Shown here in pieces: positions 30,289 through 38,416 of a DNA stretch of 64,000 bases. Both the position numbers and the translations under genes were made by a program. The stretch comes from Clavibacter californiensis. Lineage in GTDB: Bacteria > Actinomycetota > Actinomycetes > Actinomycetales > Microbacteriaceae. The stretch lies in NCBI RefSeq assembly GCF_021952865.1, contig NZ_CP040792.1, forward strand, positions 62,001 through 126,000, in the 5' to 3' direction. Numbering within the stretch: the stretch's first letter is position 1; each line of letters begins with the position of its first letter. Below the pieces are notes generated by a model. It made no database searches and was not told where the DNA came from. It worked only from the letters and a program-made list of their open reading frames with translations.

Positions 30289-31821
30289 TCAGTCCCGCGG
30301 CGTCGACGCCGTCGGCAGCTCGGGCGCGGGCGCGCCGCCCGCCGCGATCCGCGCCTCCTCCTTGCCGACCAGCGAGTGGCGGCGGCCGTAGAGGAAGTAG
30401 ACCGCGAAGCCGAGTGCGAGCCAGGCGACGAAGCGGACCCAGGTGAGGGTCGTGAGGTTGAGCATCAGCCACACGCAGAGCACGGCCGAGAGGATCGGCA
30501 GCCACGGCATGAGCGGCACGCGGAACGACGCGCGGATGTCCGGGCGCTTCTTCCGCAGCACGATCACGCCGATGCTCACGAGCACGAACGCGGACAGCGT
30601 GCCGATGTTGATCATCTCCTCGAGCACACCGACGTCGGTGAACCCGGCGAGGGCCGCGACCACGACGCCCGCGATGATCTGCACCCGCACCGGCGTGCGG
30701 CGCTTCGCCGACGTGCGGCTGAGGCCGCGCGGCAGCAGCCCGTCGCGGCTCATCGCGAAGACGACGCGGGCGAGCCCGAGCAGCAGCACCATGAGCACGG
30801 TGGTGAGGCCGAGCAGCGTGCCGATGGAGATGACCTGCGCCGCCCATCCGGCGCCGACCGCGGTGAAGGCGGTCGTGAGCGACGGCTTCTCCGCATCCGC
30901 GAGCACCGTGTACGGGACCATGCCGGTGAGCACGAGGGTCACGAGCACGTAGAGCACGGTGACGACCGCGAGTCCCGCGAAGATCCCGCGTGGCAGGGTG
31001 CGCTGCGGGTCCTTCACCTCCTCGGCGCTCGTGGCGACCACGTCGAAGCCGATGAACGCGAAGAACACGAGCGAGGCGCCAGCGAGCAGGCCGTAGAGGC
31101 CGTACTGCGTGGGCTCCTGGCCGCTCGCCCAGGAGAAGAGGGACTGGGTCCAGACGTCGGCGGACGCGCCCTCGGCCGGGCGCTGCGGCGGGATGAACGG
31201 CGAGTAGTTCTCCGGCCTGACGTAGAACGCGCCCACGACGATCACGAACAGGACGACCGCGACCTTGAGCACGGTGAACACGCTCGAGACGCGGCTGGAG
31301 AGCTTGGTGCCGAGCACGAGCAGCACGGTGAAGATCGCCGTGATGAGCACGGCGCCCCAGCTGATCCCGAGCCCGAACACCGTGATGGTGGACGGGATGT
31401 CGAGCCCCGCGAGCTGCAGCGCCGACTCCAGGTAGATGCCCCAGTACTTGGCGATGACCGCGGCCGCCGTGAGCATCTCGAGGATGAGGTCCCAGCCGAT
31501 GATCCACGCGAGGAGCTCGCCCATGGTCGCGTAGGTGAAGGTGTACGCGCTGCCCGCGACGGGCACGGCGGAGGCGAACTCGGCGTAGCACATGATCGCG
31601 AGACCGCACGTGACGGCGGCGAGCACGAACGCGAGCGTCACCGAGGGACCGGCGTAGCTGCCCGCGGCCTTCGCGCCGACGGAGAAGATGCCGGCGCCGA
31701 CCGCGACGGCGACGCCCATGAGCATGAGGTCCCAGGTGCCGAGGGAGCGGGTGAGGCTGCGTTCGCCTCCCGCGGCGTCGGCCAGCGACGACTCGATGCT
31801 CTTCGTGCGGAACAGGCTCAT
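30289..31821 (-). CDS. APC-family (cationic) amino-acid permease
   Basis: 510-residue integral membrane transporter with about 12 helices. The first helix has the APC substrate-binding glycine motif VAVGAGIFSVGAKAA. The loop FFAFIGFDVVATSAEEVKDPQR is the classic consensus of the cationic amino-acid transporter (CAT) branch, so arginine, lysine or ornithine are likely but unproven substrates. The C-terminal tail is hydrophilic. It is convergent with nei (19 bp apart) and divergent from the sigma-factor gene. No obvious promoter was found in the 254-bp gap upstream. Confidence 0.93.
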   Translation of the reverse strand: MSLFRTKSIESSLADAAGGERSLTRSLGTWDLMLMGVAVAVGAGIFSVGAKAAGSYAGPSVTLAFVLAAVTCGLAIMCYAEFASAVPVAGSAYTFTYATMGELLAWIIGWDLILEMLTAAAVIAKYWGIYLESALQLAGLDIPSTITVFGLGISWGAVLITAIFTVLLVLGTKLSSRVSSVFTVLKVAVVLFVIVVGAFYVRPENYSPFIPPQRPAEGASADVWTQSLFSWASGQEPTQYGLYGLLAGASLVFFAFIGFDVVATSAEEVKDPQRTLPRGIFAGLAVVTVLYVLVTLVLTGMVPYTVLADAEKPSLTTAFTAVGAGWAAQVISIGTLLGLTTVLMVLLLGLARVVFAMSRDGLLPRGLSRTSAKRRTPVRVQIIAGVVVAALAGFTDVGVLEEMINIGTLSAFVLVSIGVIVLRKKRPDIRASFRVPLMPWLPILSAVLCVWLMLNLTTLTWVRFVAWLALGFAVYFLYGRRHSLVGKEEARIAAGGAPAPELPTASTPRD

Positions 31822-32075
31822 GGGGCGTCCGTTCGATGGTGGCGGCTCGGGGAACGGGGATCGAGCCTACCGGCGGGCGGGCAGCGCCCCCGTCCGAGGG
31901 CGCTGCTCCGCGCTGGTGCGGATGCGCGGGCCATCGACACGCCCGGCCCGCGGAGAAGCCGGAGAAGCGCCGAGGAGAAGTGATCGGAGGACCTAGGCAC
32001 CCTCGAGGAGCAGTGCTTCCCTGGAGGAGCGGTCAAGCAGCGTGCCGCATCCGACACGAGTCCGGAAGGTCCTCA

Positions 32076-33065
32076 GTGACCGCAACGCCGCGCACGCGCG
32101 CCCTCGCCGCCGCCCCGACCGCCACGTGCGGATCCTCCACCCGCGGATCCGCCGCGACGCTCCCGCGGGCGACCCCGCTCCCACGCCCGACGCCGCTCGC
32201 GCCCGACCTCACGGCGGCGCGCGCCGAGAAGCGCCGGCTGACGCACGACCGTTTTGTGCGCGCGGCCGCCGCGGCAGAGGATCCGGCGGGCGACGCCGAG
32301 CGCCGCCGCCTGCACGACCAGATCGTGCTCGACCACCTCGAGCTCGCCGATCAGCTCGCCCGCCAGCACTCCGGCCGCGCGCACGACTGGAGCGACCTCC
32401 GCCAGGTCGGCTACCTCGGCCTCGTGAAGGCCGCGCGCCGCTACGACCCGGGCTTCGGCGCGCCGTTCGTGTCGTTCGCGATCCCCACCATCTCCGGCGA
32501 GATCAAGCGCCACCTCCGCGACAACGGGTGGGTGGTCCGCCCACCCCGGCAGGTGCAGGAGCTGCGGCACGCGCTGCTCGCGGTCGTGCCCGCGCTCACG
32601 CAGCGCCTCGGCCGCGCACCCACCGACGCCGAGCTCGCGGCGCACACCGGGCACCCGCGCGAGGAGGTCGCCGAGGCGCTCGCCGCCCACTCCAGCCTCC
32701 GACCCGCGTCGCTCGACTTCACGGTGCACGAGGACGAGGGCATCTCCCTCGCGGACACCATCGGCGCCGACGACCCCGGCTACGCGCGCGCCGAGCGCAC
32801 GGTGCTGCTGGACGCGGCGCGCGGCGTGCTCAGCGATCGCGACCGGCGGATCCTGCACCTGCGCTTCGTCGACGAGTGCAGCCAGAGCGAGATCGCGGCC
32901 GAGCTCGGGGTGACGCAGATGCAGGTGTCGCGGCTGCTCGCGCGGATCCTCGGGCAGTTGCGCGCGGAGCTGACCCGCGGCGAGGCGGAGGCCCTGCCCG
33001 AGGTGGCGCAGCTGGCCGCCGTGTCGCCGATCCGCCCGAGCGAGGCCGACCGCCGCACGGCCTGA
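32076..33065 (+). CDS. SigB/SigF/SigG-family RNA polymerase sigma factor
   Basis: 329-residue alternative sigma factor. A variable Ala/Pro/Thr-rich N-terminus of about 45 residues precedes region 2 (DWSDLRQVGYLGLVKAARRY, then FVSFAIPTISGEIKRHLRDN). Region 3 and region 4 follow (LSDRDRRILHLRFVDECSQS with the helix-turn-helix EIAAELGVTQMQVSRLLARI). This arrangement is typical of general-stress SigB/SigF proteins. The GTG start at 32076 is preceded by GGAAGG six bases away. Anti-sigma and anti-anti-sigma genes are not adjacent. The GAF-like/ANTAR regulator lies convergently downstream. Confidence 0.92.
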   Translation: MTATPRTRALAAAPTATCGSSTRGSAATLPRATPLPRPTPLAPDLTAARAEKRRLTHDRFVRAAAAAEDPAGDAERRRLHDQIVLDHLELADQLARQHSGRAHDWSDLRQVGYLGLVKAARRYDPGFGAPFVSFAIPTISGEIKRHLRDNGWVVRPPRQVQELRHALLAVVPALTQRLGRAPTDAELAAHTGHPREEVAEALAAHSSLRPASLDFTVHEDEGISLADTIGADDPGYARAERTVLLDAARGVLSDRDRRILHLRFVDECSQSEIAAELGVTQMQVSRLLARILGQLRAELTRGEAEALPEVAQLAAVSPIRPSEADRRTA

Positions 33066-33120
33066 GGCGGGCGCCGCCGGGCGACCGGACGGACGACCGG
33101 GCGGACGCCGGCGGATCCGC

Positions 33121-33699
33121 TCAGGCCTTCGGCAGCGCGCCCGTCTGCACGACCTGGCGCGCGACGTCCACGAGCTTCACGTTGCCGTCCTGCGAGTGGC
33201 GGCGGAGCACCCGGAACGCCCGGTCGGCGTCGAGCGAGAAGCGCTCCATCAGGATCCCCTGCGCCTGCCCGATGACGGATCGCGATGCGAGACCCCGTGC
33301 GAGGTCGTCCGCCGTGTCCCAGGCGGCGAGCGCGATGCGCGCGTGCACGGCGACCTCCTCGGCCACGGCGCGGTCGGCCGTGCCGAGCGCGCCGGTCGCG
33401 CGGTGCAGCGCGACGGCGCCGCCCGCATCCGGGCGAGCGTCGGCGGCGGCGTCCAGCGCGACGAGCAGCAGCTGGGAGCCGAGGGGCGGCACGGGCCCGG
33501 CGAGGAGCGCCCCGAGGACGGCGCCGCTCTCCCCCGTGACCGCGACGCCGGACGCGCGCGGCAGCATCACGGCGGCGCCCGTCGCGGACGACGCGTCGAG
33601 GAGCGCGGCGAGCAGCAGCTCGACGCCGGCGGCGCGGCTCGGGGCGGCGTGGAACGCGGCGACGACGCGAACGGGCAGGGCCGAGCGGTGCTGCTCCAT
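33121..33699 (-). CDS. GAF-like/ANTAR RNA-binding regulator
   Basis: 192-residue protein with a divergent GAF-like sensor in residues about 15-130 and a C-terminal ANTAR domain (SRSVIGQAQGILMERFSLDA, then DRAFRVLRRHSQDGNVKLVD). ANTAR domains bind tandem hairpins in nascent RNA and prevent termination, so this is probably an antiterminator. The ATG at 33699 follows GGAGGGG and is preferred over upstream starts in the same frame, which cross a promoter-like gap. It converges on the sigma-factor gene. A 12-bp palindrome lies 118 bp upstream. Confidence 0.87.
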   Translation of the reverse strand: MEQHRSALPVRVVAAFHAAPSRAAGVELLLAALLDASSATGAAVMLPRASGVAVTGESGAVLGALLAGPVPPLGSQLLLVALDAAADARPDAGGAVALHRATGALGTADRAVAEEVAVHARIALAAWDTADDLARGLASRSVIGQAQGILMERFSLDADRAFRVLRRHSQDGNVKLVDVARQVVQTGALPKA

Positions 33700-33798
33700 C
33701 CGACCCCTCCGCGTGATGGGACGACGGCGGCTCCTCGGGCCACGCACGGCCCTCACCCGCAGCGTCGCGGGGAGACGCCGAGCCCCGGCTCGACCTTT

Positions 33799-33828
33799 CG
33801 AGTATTGCACCATGGGTTTGGGCCCAAA
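33799..33828 (-). promoter_or_regulatory. promoter-like site with TTTGGGCCCAAA palindrome
   Basis: On the minus strand TTGGGC (33822-33827), a 17-bp spacer and TACTCG (33799-33804) resemble a weak promoter for the ANTAR gene. The -35 element lies inside the perfect 12-bp palindrome TTTGGGCCCAAA (33817-33828), a possible operator. Confidence 0.4.
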
Positions 33829-33904
33829 GCATCGGGGGCGAGAACTCTCGGGGAGCCGTTCGCGGGCGGCGCGGGCCGTGGCGGGTCGCCGCGGGCCCGC
33901 CGCG

Positions 33905-34729
33905 TCAGGCCGCGACGGTCGTGCTGCGCCAGGCGAGCGAGTCGCCGCCGACCTGCCACACGAGCGTGACCGCATCCGGCGTCTCGTCGTCGTCGGTCCA
34001 GGCCGAGGTGTCGAGCTCGAGCAGGCGGCCGGATCCCGCGGCGGCGAGCGCGACGGGCACCTCGCCGCCGTCGATCCACGCCCACGCCGTGTCCGGGTAG
34101 CCGATGAGCCCGCCGTCCTCCGTGCCGTCCTCCGGGGCGGCGAACGCGACCGACATCGGGCGCGCGGTGTCGACCGCGGGCGCTGGGTCGACGGACTCCT
34201 CGGGCCCGGCCGCCGGGTTCTGCCACTCGTAGGGCGTCGCGCCGGTCGGGGGCACGACGTGGTCGTCGAGCAGGAGCCCCTGGTCGGTCTCGCGCACGAT
34301 CCAGGCATCGGCGAGGTCGCCGTCCACCGCGGACACCAGCGTGAACGCGCCCTCGGGCCCCTCCGCCGAGACGGGATCGACGGCGCGCAGCCGCTCCGCC
34401 TCCTCGGGCGAGACGGTCCCGGCCCGGCCGAAGTAGGAGACGTACGACTCCCGGGATCCCGCCGAGGCCTGCGCCTCGGGCGTGAGCATGGCCCACGCGG
34501 CGTCGACGTCGCCCGCCGCGACGGCGTCGAGGTACCCGGCCACGAGGGCGGTCTCGGCGGTGGCGGTCTCGGCGGTGCCGCCCTCGGCGGCGGACCCCGA
34601 GGCGGCCGAGGTCGCGACGGACGAGGGCACCGGCAGCGGGACGGGCGCGACCTCCTCCGGGCTCGAGCACGACGTCAGGACGACCGCGGACGAGGCGATC
34701 AGGACCAGGGGCAGGGTTCGGATCCTCAT
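33905..34729 (-). CDS. secreted lipoprotein, unknown function
   Basis: 274-residue predicted lipoprotein: signal RTLPLVLIASSAVVLTSC with lipobox VLTSC, then an Ala/Ser/Thr/Glu-rich linker (about residues 25-65). The folded part starts VAGYLDAVAAGDVDAAWAML, resembling the helix-rich DUF4878/NTF2-like lumenal domains seen in many actinobacterial lipoproteins. The family call is tentative. TAGCGT (minus strand, 34736-34741) is exactly six bases before ATG, suggesting a leaderless transcript. It is divergent from the PspC-domain gene. Confidence 0.78.
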   Translation of the reverse strand: MRIRTLPLVLIASSAVVLTSCSSPEEVAPVPLPVPSSVATSAASGSAAEGGTAETATAETALVAGYLDAVAAGDVDAAWAMLTPEAQASAGSRESYVSYFGRAGTVSPEEAERLRAVDPVSAEGPEGAFTLVSAVDGDLADAWIVRETDQGLLLDDHVVPPTGATPYEWQNPAAGPEESVDPAPAVDTARPMSVAFAAPEDGTEDGGLIGYPDTAWAWIDGGEVPVALAAAGSGRLLELDTSAWTDDDETPDAVTLVWQVGGDSLAWRSTTVAA

Positions 34730-34846
34730 GCTTCGACGCTAATTCCGGTAAGCGAGGGAATCCAGTCATTCGCACGGGCTGCCCAGCCGCGGATCGCAGG
34801 GGCGCCCGTCTGGCGGCGACGCAGCCGCCCCTGCCATGCTCGATGC

Positions 34847-35029
34847 ATGGCCTCCCTCACCCGTCCCCGTCGCGGCAAGATCATCGCCGGCGTCTGCGCC
34901 GCCCTCGCCGACCGCTTCGGCATCAGCCGCTTCCTCGTCCGCCTGCTGTTCGTGCTCTCGATCGTGCTGCCGGGCCCGCAGGTGCTGCTGTACCTGATCC
35001 TCTGGATCGTCTTCCCCAAGCAGCGCTGA
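34847..35029 (+). CDS. PspC-domain membrane protein
   Basis: 60-residue PspC-domain protein. It contains the family opening RRGKIIAGVCAALADRFGIS and one membrane helix (VRLLFVLSIVLPGPQVLLYL onward), ending in the usual ILWIVFPKQ. PspC proteins take part in envelope stress responses; here there is no PspA neighbour. CATGCT lies six bases before ATG, near to the leaderless pattern seen elsewhere in the window. It is complete for a stand-alone PspC protein. Confidence 0.9.
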   Translation: MASLTRPRRGKIIAGVCAALADRFGISRFLVRLLFVLSIVLPGPQVLLYLILWIVFPKQR

Positions 35030-35081
35030 CCCGGGATCGTCCCGCGGCCGAAACGCCCCGGCAACACCTGATTCCCAGACT

Positions 35082-35099
35082 GGGGAGACACATCTCCCC
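35082..35099 (+). other. short hairpin before amidase gene
   Basis: GGGGAGA-CACA-TCTCCCC forms a 7-bp stem with a four-base loop, 17 bp before the amidase start. It may end the PspC transcript or lie in the amidase leader. Confidence 0.4.
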
Positions 35100-35116
35100 C
35101 GCCTGGATGGATCCGC

Positions 35117-36985
35117 ATGCCCGCTCGTCGCCGCGCCCGTGCCCGGATCCACGCAGGCGGTCGCTCCCTCGCCGCGGCGGCGCTCGCGGTCGGCCTGGCG
35201 GCGGGCGGCGGGATCGCGGCGGACCCGGCCCGAGCATCCGCCGACGCCGGGACCCCGTCCGCGTCGCCCGCGGCGAGCACCCCCGCCGTCGTCGACCTGG
35301 GCGTCGCCGACGCGGTCGCGCTCCTGGACGCCGGATCCACCACCTCCGTCGTGCTGACCCGCGCCTACCTCGCGCGCATCGCCGCGTACGACGACCGGGA
35401 CGCCGCCGGGCCGGGCCTCCAGGCGGTCATCACCACGAACCCGGACGCGCTCGCGACCGCCGCCACGCTCGACGCGGAGCGCGCTGCCGGCACGATCCGC
35501 GGGCCGCTGCACGGCGTCCCGATCGTCGTGAAGGACAACCACGCCACGGCCGACATGCCCACCACCGTCGGCAGCGCGGCGCTCCGCGACTACCGCACGG
35601 CGGCTGACTCCACCGCGGTCGCGCGGCTGCGGGCGGCCGGAGCGATCATCCTCGCGAAGACGAACATGTCCGAGTTCGCGTGGCACGGCACGTACACGCT
35701 GAGCTCCGCGCGCGGCCGCACGGCGAACCCGTACGAGCGGTCGTGGAGCGCGAGCGGATCCAGCGGGGGCACGGCGGCGGCGGTCGCGGCCGCGTACGCG
35801 CCGGCGGGCCTCGGCACGGACTCGTGCGGATCCATCCTGGGGCCGGCCGCGCACCAGTCGCTCGTGGGCTTCCGGCCGACGATGGGCCTCACGAGCACGG
35901 CCGGCATCGTGCCGCTGTCGCCACGGCAGGACGTGTCCGGCCCGATGACCACGACGGTCGCCGACGCCGCGCTGATCACGGAGGTGCTCGCGGGGCGCGA
36001 CCCGGCGGATCCGCTCACGGAGATCGCCGACCAGCAGGACACCGACGCGTACGTCTCCGGGCTGTCGACCGCGGCGCTCGCCGGGAAGCGGATCGGCTGG
36101 GTGCGCTGGGACATCCCGGAGGATCCCGAGAAGCCGGGCCTCGCCGAGACGACCGCGCTCATGGAGCAGGCAGTGCGCGATCTCGAAGCCCAGGGCGCCG
36201 AGGTCGTCGAGGTGCCGCTGACGCAGGAGTTCGTGGAGCAGACGCTGCGGAGCGGCGGGTGGCGCGACATGCGCCCGGCGATCGACCGGTTCCTCCGCGA
36301 GACGCCCGCCACCTGGTCGACGCGCGTGGCGGCGCGCACCGCACCCGCCGACGTGCTCTCCTTCGCCGACGTGATGGCCGACCGGCCGAGCGCGCTCACC
36401 GACAGCGACATCGCCTACTTCCTCGGCCACGAGGACGTCCCGAACCCCGACTACGACCGGTCGATCGCGGAGCAGGACGCGGGGAAGACGGCGATGGACG
36501 CGTTCTTCGTCGAGCAGGGCATCGACGCGCTCGCGATGCCGACGAGCGCCACCAGCGCGACGCCGACCTGGGCGGGCACCACGTTCTGCGACGTCGGCGC
36601 GAACACCGGGATCCCGACGATCTCCGTCCCCGCCGGCTTCACCTCGGCGGGCGCTCCCGTCGGCCTCGAGCTCGCCGCGCCCCGCAGCCACGACGGCGAC
36701 CTGCTCGCGATGGCCTACGCGTACGAGCAGGCGACCGGGCACCGGGTCCCGCCGGGGACGACGCCGGAGCTGGCCGCGGATGTGGAGCCGAGGCCCGCGG
36801 CAGCGGAGGCCCCGGCCGCCGCGCCCGCCGACCCCGCTCCGCAGGCGCTCGGCGCGGTCCGCACGGCCGGCATCGGGGTGAACACCCTCGCCGAGAACCT
36901 CGCCATCGCCGCGGGACTCGCCGTCGTGGGCGTGATCGTGGTCGCCGCGGGACTCCTGCGCCGCCGACGTCGCGTGCCGGCCTGA
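35117..36985 (+). CDS. exported, membrane-anchored amidase
   Basis: 622-residue amidase-signature enzyme. The Ser-cisSer-Lys triad is visible as K139 (PIVVKDN), S216 (SGSSGGTAAA) and S239 (TDSCGSILGPA). In the last motif the usual Gly before GS is Cys. Residues 1-41 form a signal peptide with ARA-S-type cleavage. The C-terminus has a hydrophobic helix (about 592-614) and RRRRR, a membrane anchor without an LPXTG motif. An Ala/Pro-rich linker precedes the anchor. Family members hydrolyse diverse amides; the substrate is outside the cell but unknown. A strong terminator follows. Confidence 0.92.
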   Translation: MPARRRARARIHAGGRSLAAAALAVGLAAGGGIAADPARASADAGTPSASPAASTPAVVDLGVADAVALLDAGSTTSVVLTRAYLARIAAYDDRDAAGPGLQAVITTNPDALATAATLDAERAAGTIRGPLHGVPIVVKDNHATADMPTTVGSAALRDYRTAADSTAVARLRAAGAIILAKTNMSEFAWHGTYTLSSARGRTANPYERSWSASGSSGGTAAAVAAAYAPAGLGTDSCGSILGPAAHQSLVGFRPTMGLTSTAGIVPLSPRQDVSGPMTTTVADAALITEVLAGRDPADPLTEIADQQDTDAYVSGLSTAALAGKRIGWVRWDIPEDPEKPGLAETTALMEQAVRDLEAQGAEVVEVPLTQEFVEQTLRSGGWRDMRPAIDRFLRETPATWSTRVAARTAPADVLSFADVMADRPSALTDSDIAYFLGHEDVPNPDYDRSIAEQDAGKTAMDAFFVEQGIDALAMPTSATSATPTWAGTTFCDVGANTGIPTISVPAGFTSAGAPVGLELAAPRSHDGDLLAMAYAYEQATGHRVPPGTTPELAADVEPRPAAAEAPAAAPADPAPQALGAVRTAGIGVNTLAENLAIAAGLAVVGVIVVAAGLLRRRRRVPA

Positions 36986-37010
36986 GCCTCGCGGGCGCCC
37001 GCGTGACGCC

Positions 37011-37047
37011 GAGAGGGGCGGGCGGCCATCGGCCACCCGCCCCTCTC
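37011..37047. terminator. bidirectional terminator, amidase/PAP2 phosphatase
   Basis: GAGAGGGGCGGG pairs with CCCGCCCCTCTC, then one C.A mismatch and GGCC/GGCC around an ATC loop. It lies between convergent genes and can serve both strands. Confidence 0.75.
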
Positions 37048-37067
37048 TCGCGAGGAATCGGATCCGG

Positions 37068-38279
37068 TCAGCGCTTCCCGGTCTTCACCAGCGACACCGT
37101 GCCGTCGGCCGTCACGACCACCTTCGCGGCCATGGCGGCCGGGAGGTCGATGCGCTGCCAGCTGCCCTCGGTGCCCTCGTCGAGCGGCTCGCCCGAGTCG
37201 ATCGCGGTGAGCGCGAGCACCTGGCGGCGCTGCTCGGGCGTGAGGTCGGGGTGGCTCGTGATCAGGAGCGACTCGGCGCCCGTGGGGACCGTGATCGGCT
37301 GGCCCGTGTCGCCGACGCGCGGGAAGTCGTAGCTCATGCGCTGCTCGTAGACCTCGAGCGCCTGCGTGGTGGTCAGGTACGCCTTGTCCTTCGCGATGCA
37401 GACCGCGAGCGTCGCGCCGCACTTGGCCTCGAGCACGGTGCGCAGCTCGGTGGACGCCTGCTCGAACAGCGTGCGGAACTCGGGGTCGGACCAGCGGCGC
37501 TCGACGATCTTCTGGCCCATCATGCGGCCCGCCATCACGTCGAGCGGGTAGTGCGCGCCCATGATGATGCGGTTGTTGCCGGCGTCGGAGGCGCGGGCGA
37601 GGATCTGCGGGGCGAGCTCCGGCAGCATCGTCGCGAGCGCCGTGCCCTGCCAGAACGCCTGCGAGGTGTGGCCGCTCGGGTACGAGCCGTCCTTCCCTGC
37701 CCACGCGTTGCCGTTCGGCTTGTCGCGGTGCTTGAGCTTCAGCGGGAACGCGACGTAGGGCCGCGGGTTGGCGAAGTACGTCTTCACCGGGTTGGTGGAG
37801 GAGTACTTGCCGACGAGGCCGCCGTTCTTGGCGAGCAGCGCGTCCGTCTTCGGGAGCTGGCCCGCCTCGCGCGCCGTGCGGTAGATCTCGCCGAGGTTCT
37901 TGCCGAGGCCGTCCGACATCGTGATGGACATGTCGGCGTACTGGTCGATGATCGCCCGGGCCGACTGCGCCTTCGTGGCGGCCTGGTTGATCCTGATGGT
38001 CTTCGTGTCGTTGAGCTTCATGATGTCGGGCCGGTTCGCCTTCAGCGAGGTGAACTGGTCGAGCATCGGCACGAAGTCGTAGGTGCTGTTCGACGGGTAC
38101 GGAGCGTCGAGCGCGGCCTGGTCGAAGGGCGCGATGGCCGGGGCACTGGTGGACGCGGTGGATGCGTCGGCGGCGGTCGCGGCGGTGACGCCGGTGCCGG
38201 TGAGCAGCAGGCCGAGGATCGCGGTGGACGACAGCAGCGTCGCGATACGGGCGCGGGGACGCCGGAACGGGGTGGGGAT
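37068..38279 (-). CDS. exported PAP2-family acid phosphatase
   Basis: Class A acid phosphatase-like PAP2 enzyme with KTYFANPRP (KX6RP), PSGHTSQAFW and NRIIMGAHYPLDV (RX5HXXXD). The active-site Lys, Arg and His residues are present. The first canonical start in this frame is GTG at 38072, but that removes about 69 in-frame residues upstream. Those residues read as a clear signal peptide (basic RRPRARIATLLSSTAILGLL, then a hydrophobic core and an Ala-rich cleavage region). The frame upstream has no ATG, GTG or TTG before a stop; two ATC codons lie 4 and 7 bases after GAGAGG. I therefore extend to 38279 as a non-canonical start; 38072 is the conservative alternative. Confidence 0.7.
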   Translation of the reverse strand: MPTPFRRPRARIATLLSSTAILGLLLTGTGVTAATAADASTASTSAPAIAPFDQAALDAPYPSNSTYDFVPMLDQFTSLKANRPDIMKLNDTKTIRINQAATKAQSARAIIDQYADMSITMSDGLGKNLGEIYRTAREAGQLPKTDALLAKNGGLVGKYSSTNPVKTYFANPRPYVAFPLKLKHRDKPNGNAWAGKDGSYPSGHTSQAFWQGTALATMLPELAPQILARASDAGNNRIIMGAHYPLDVMAGRMMGQKIVERRWSDPEFRTLFEQASTELRTVLEAKCGATLAVCIAKDKAYLTTTQALEVYEQRMSYDFPRVGDTGQPITVPTGAESLLITSHPDLTPEQRRQVLALTAIDSGEPLDEGTEGSWQRIDLPAAMAAKVVVTADGTVSLVKTGKR

Positions 38280-38416
38280 GATCGTGCCTCTCGTCGGGAG
38301 CGGGCGGCCGTGCGGCCTCCGGCACCGTACGGATCACGCGTGACGCGGACCCTTCCGGGAGGTGGAGCGGAGGTGGCCGGGCGGTTCGCGCCCGGCCGCC
38401 TGCTCGCGGGACGGCC

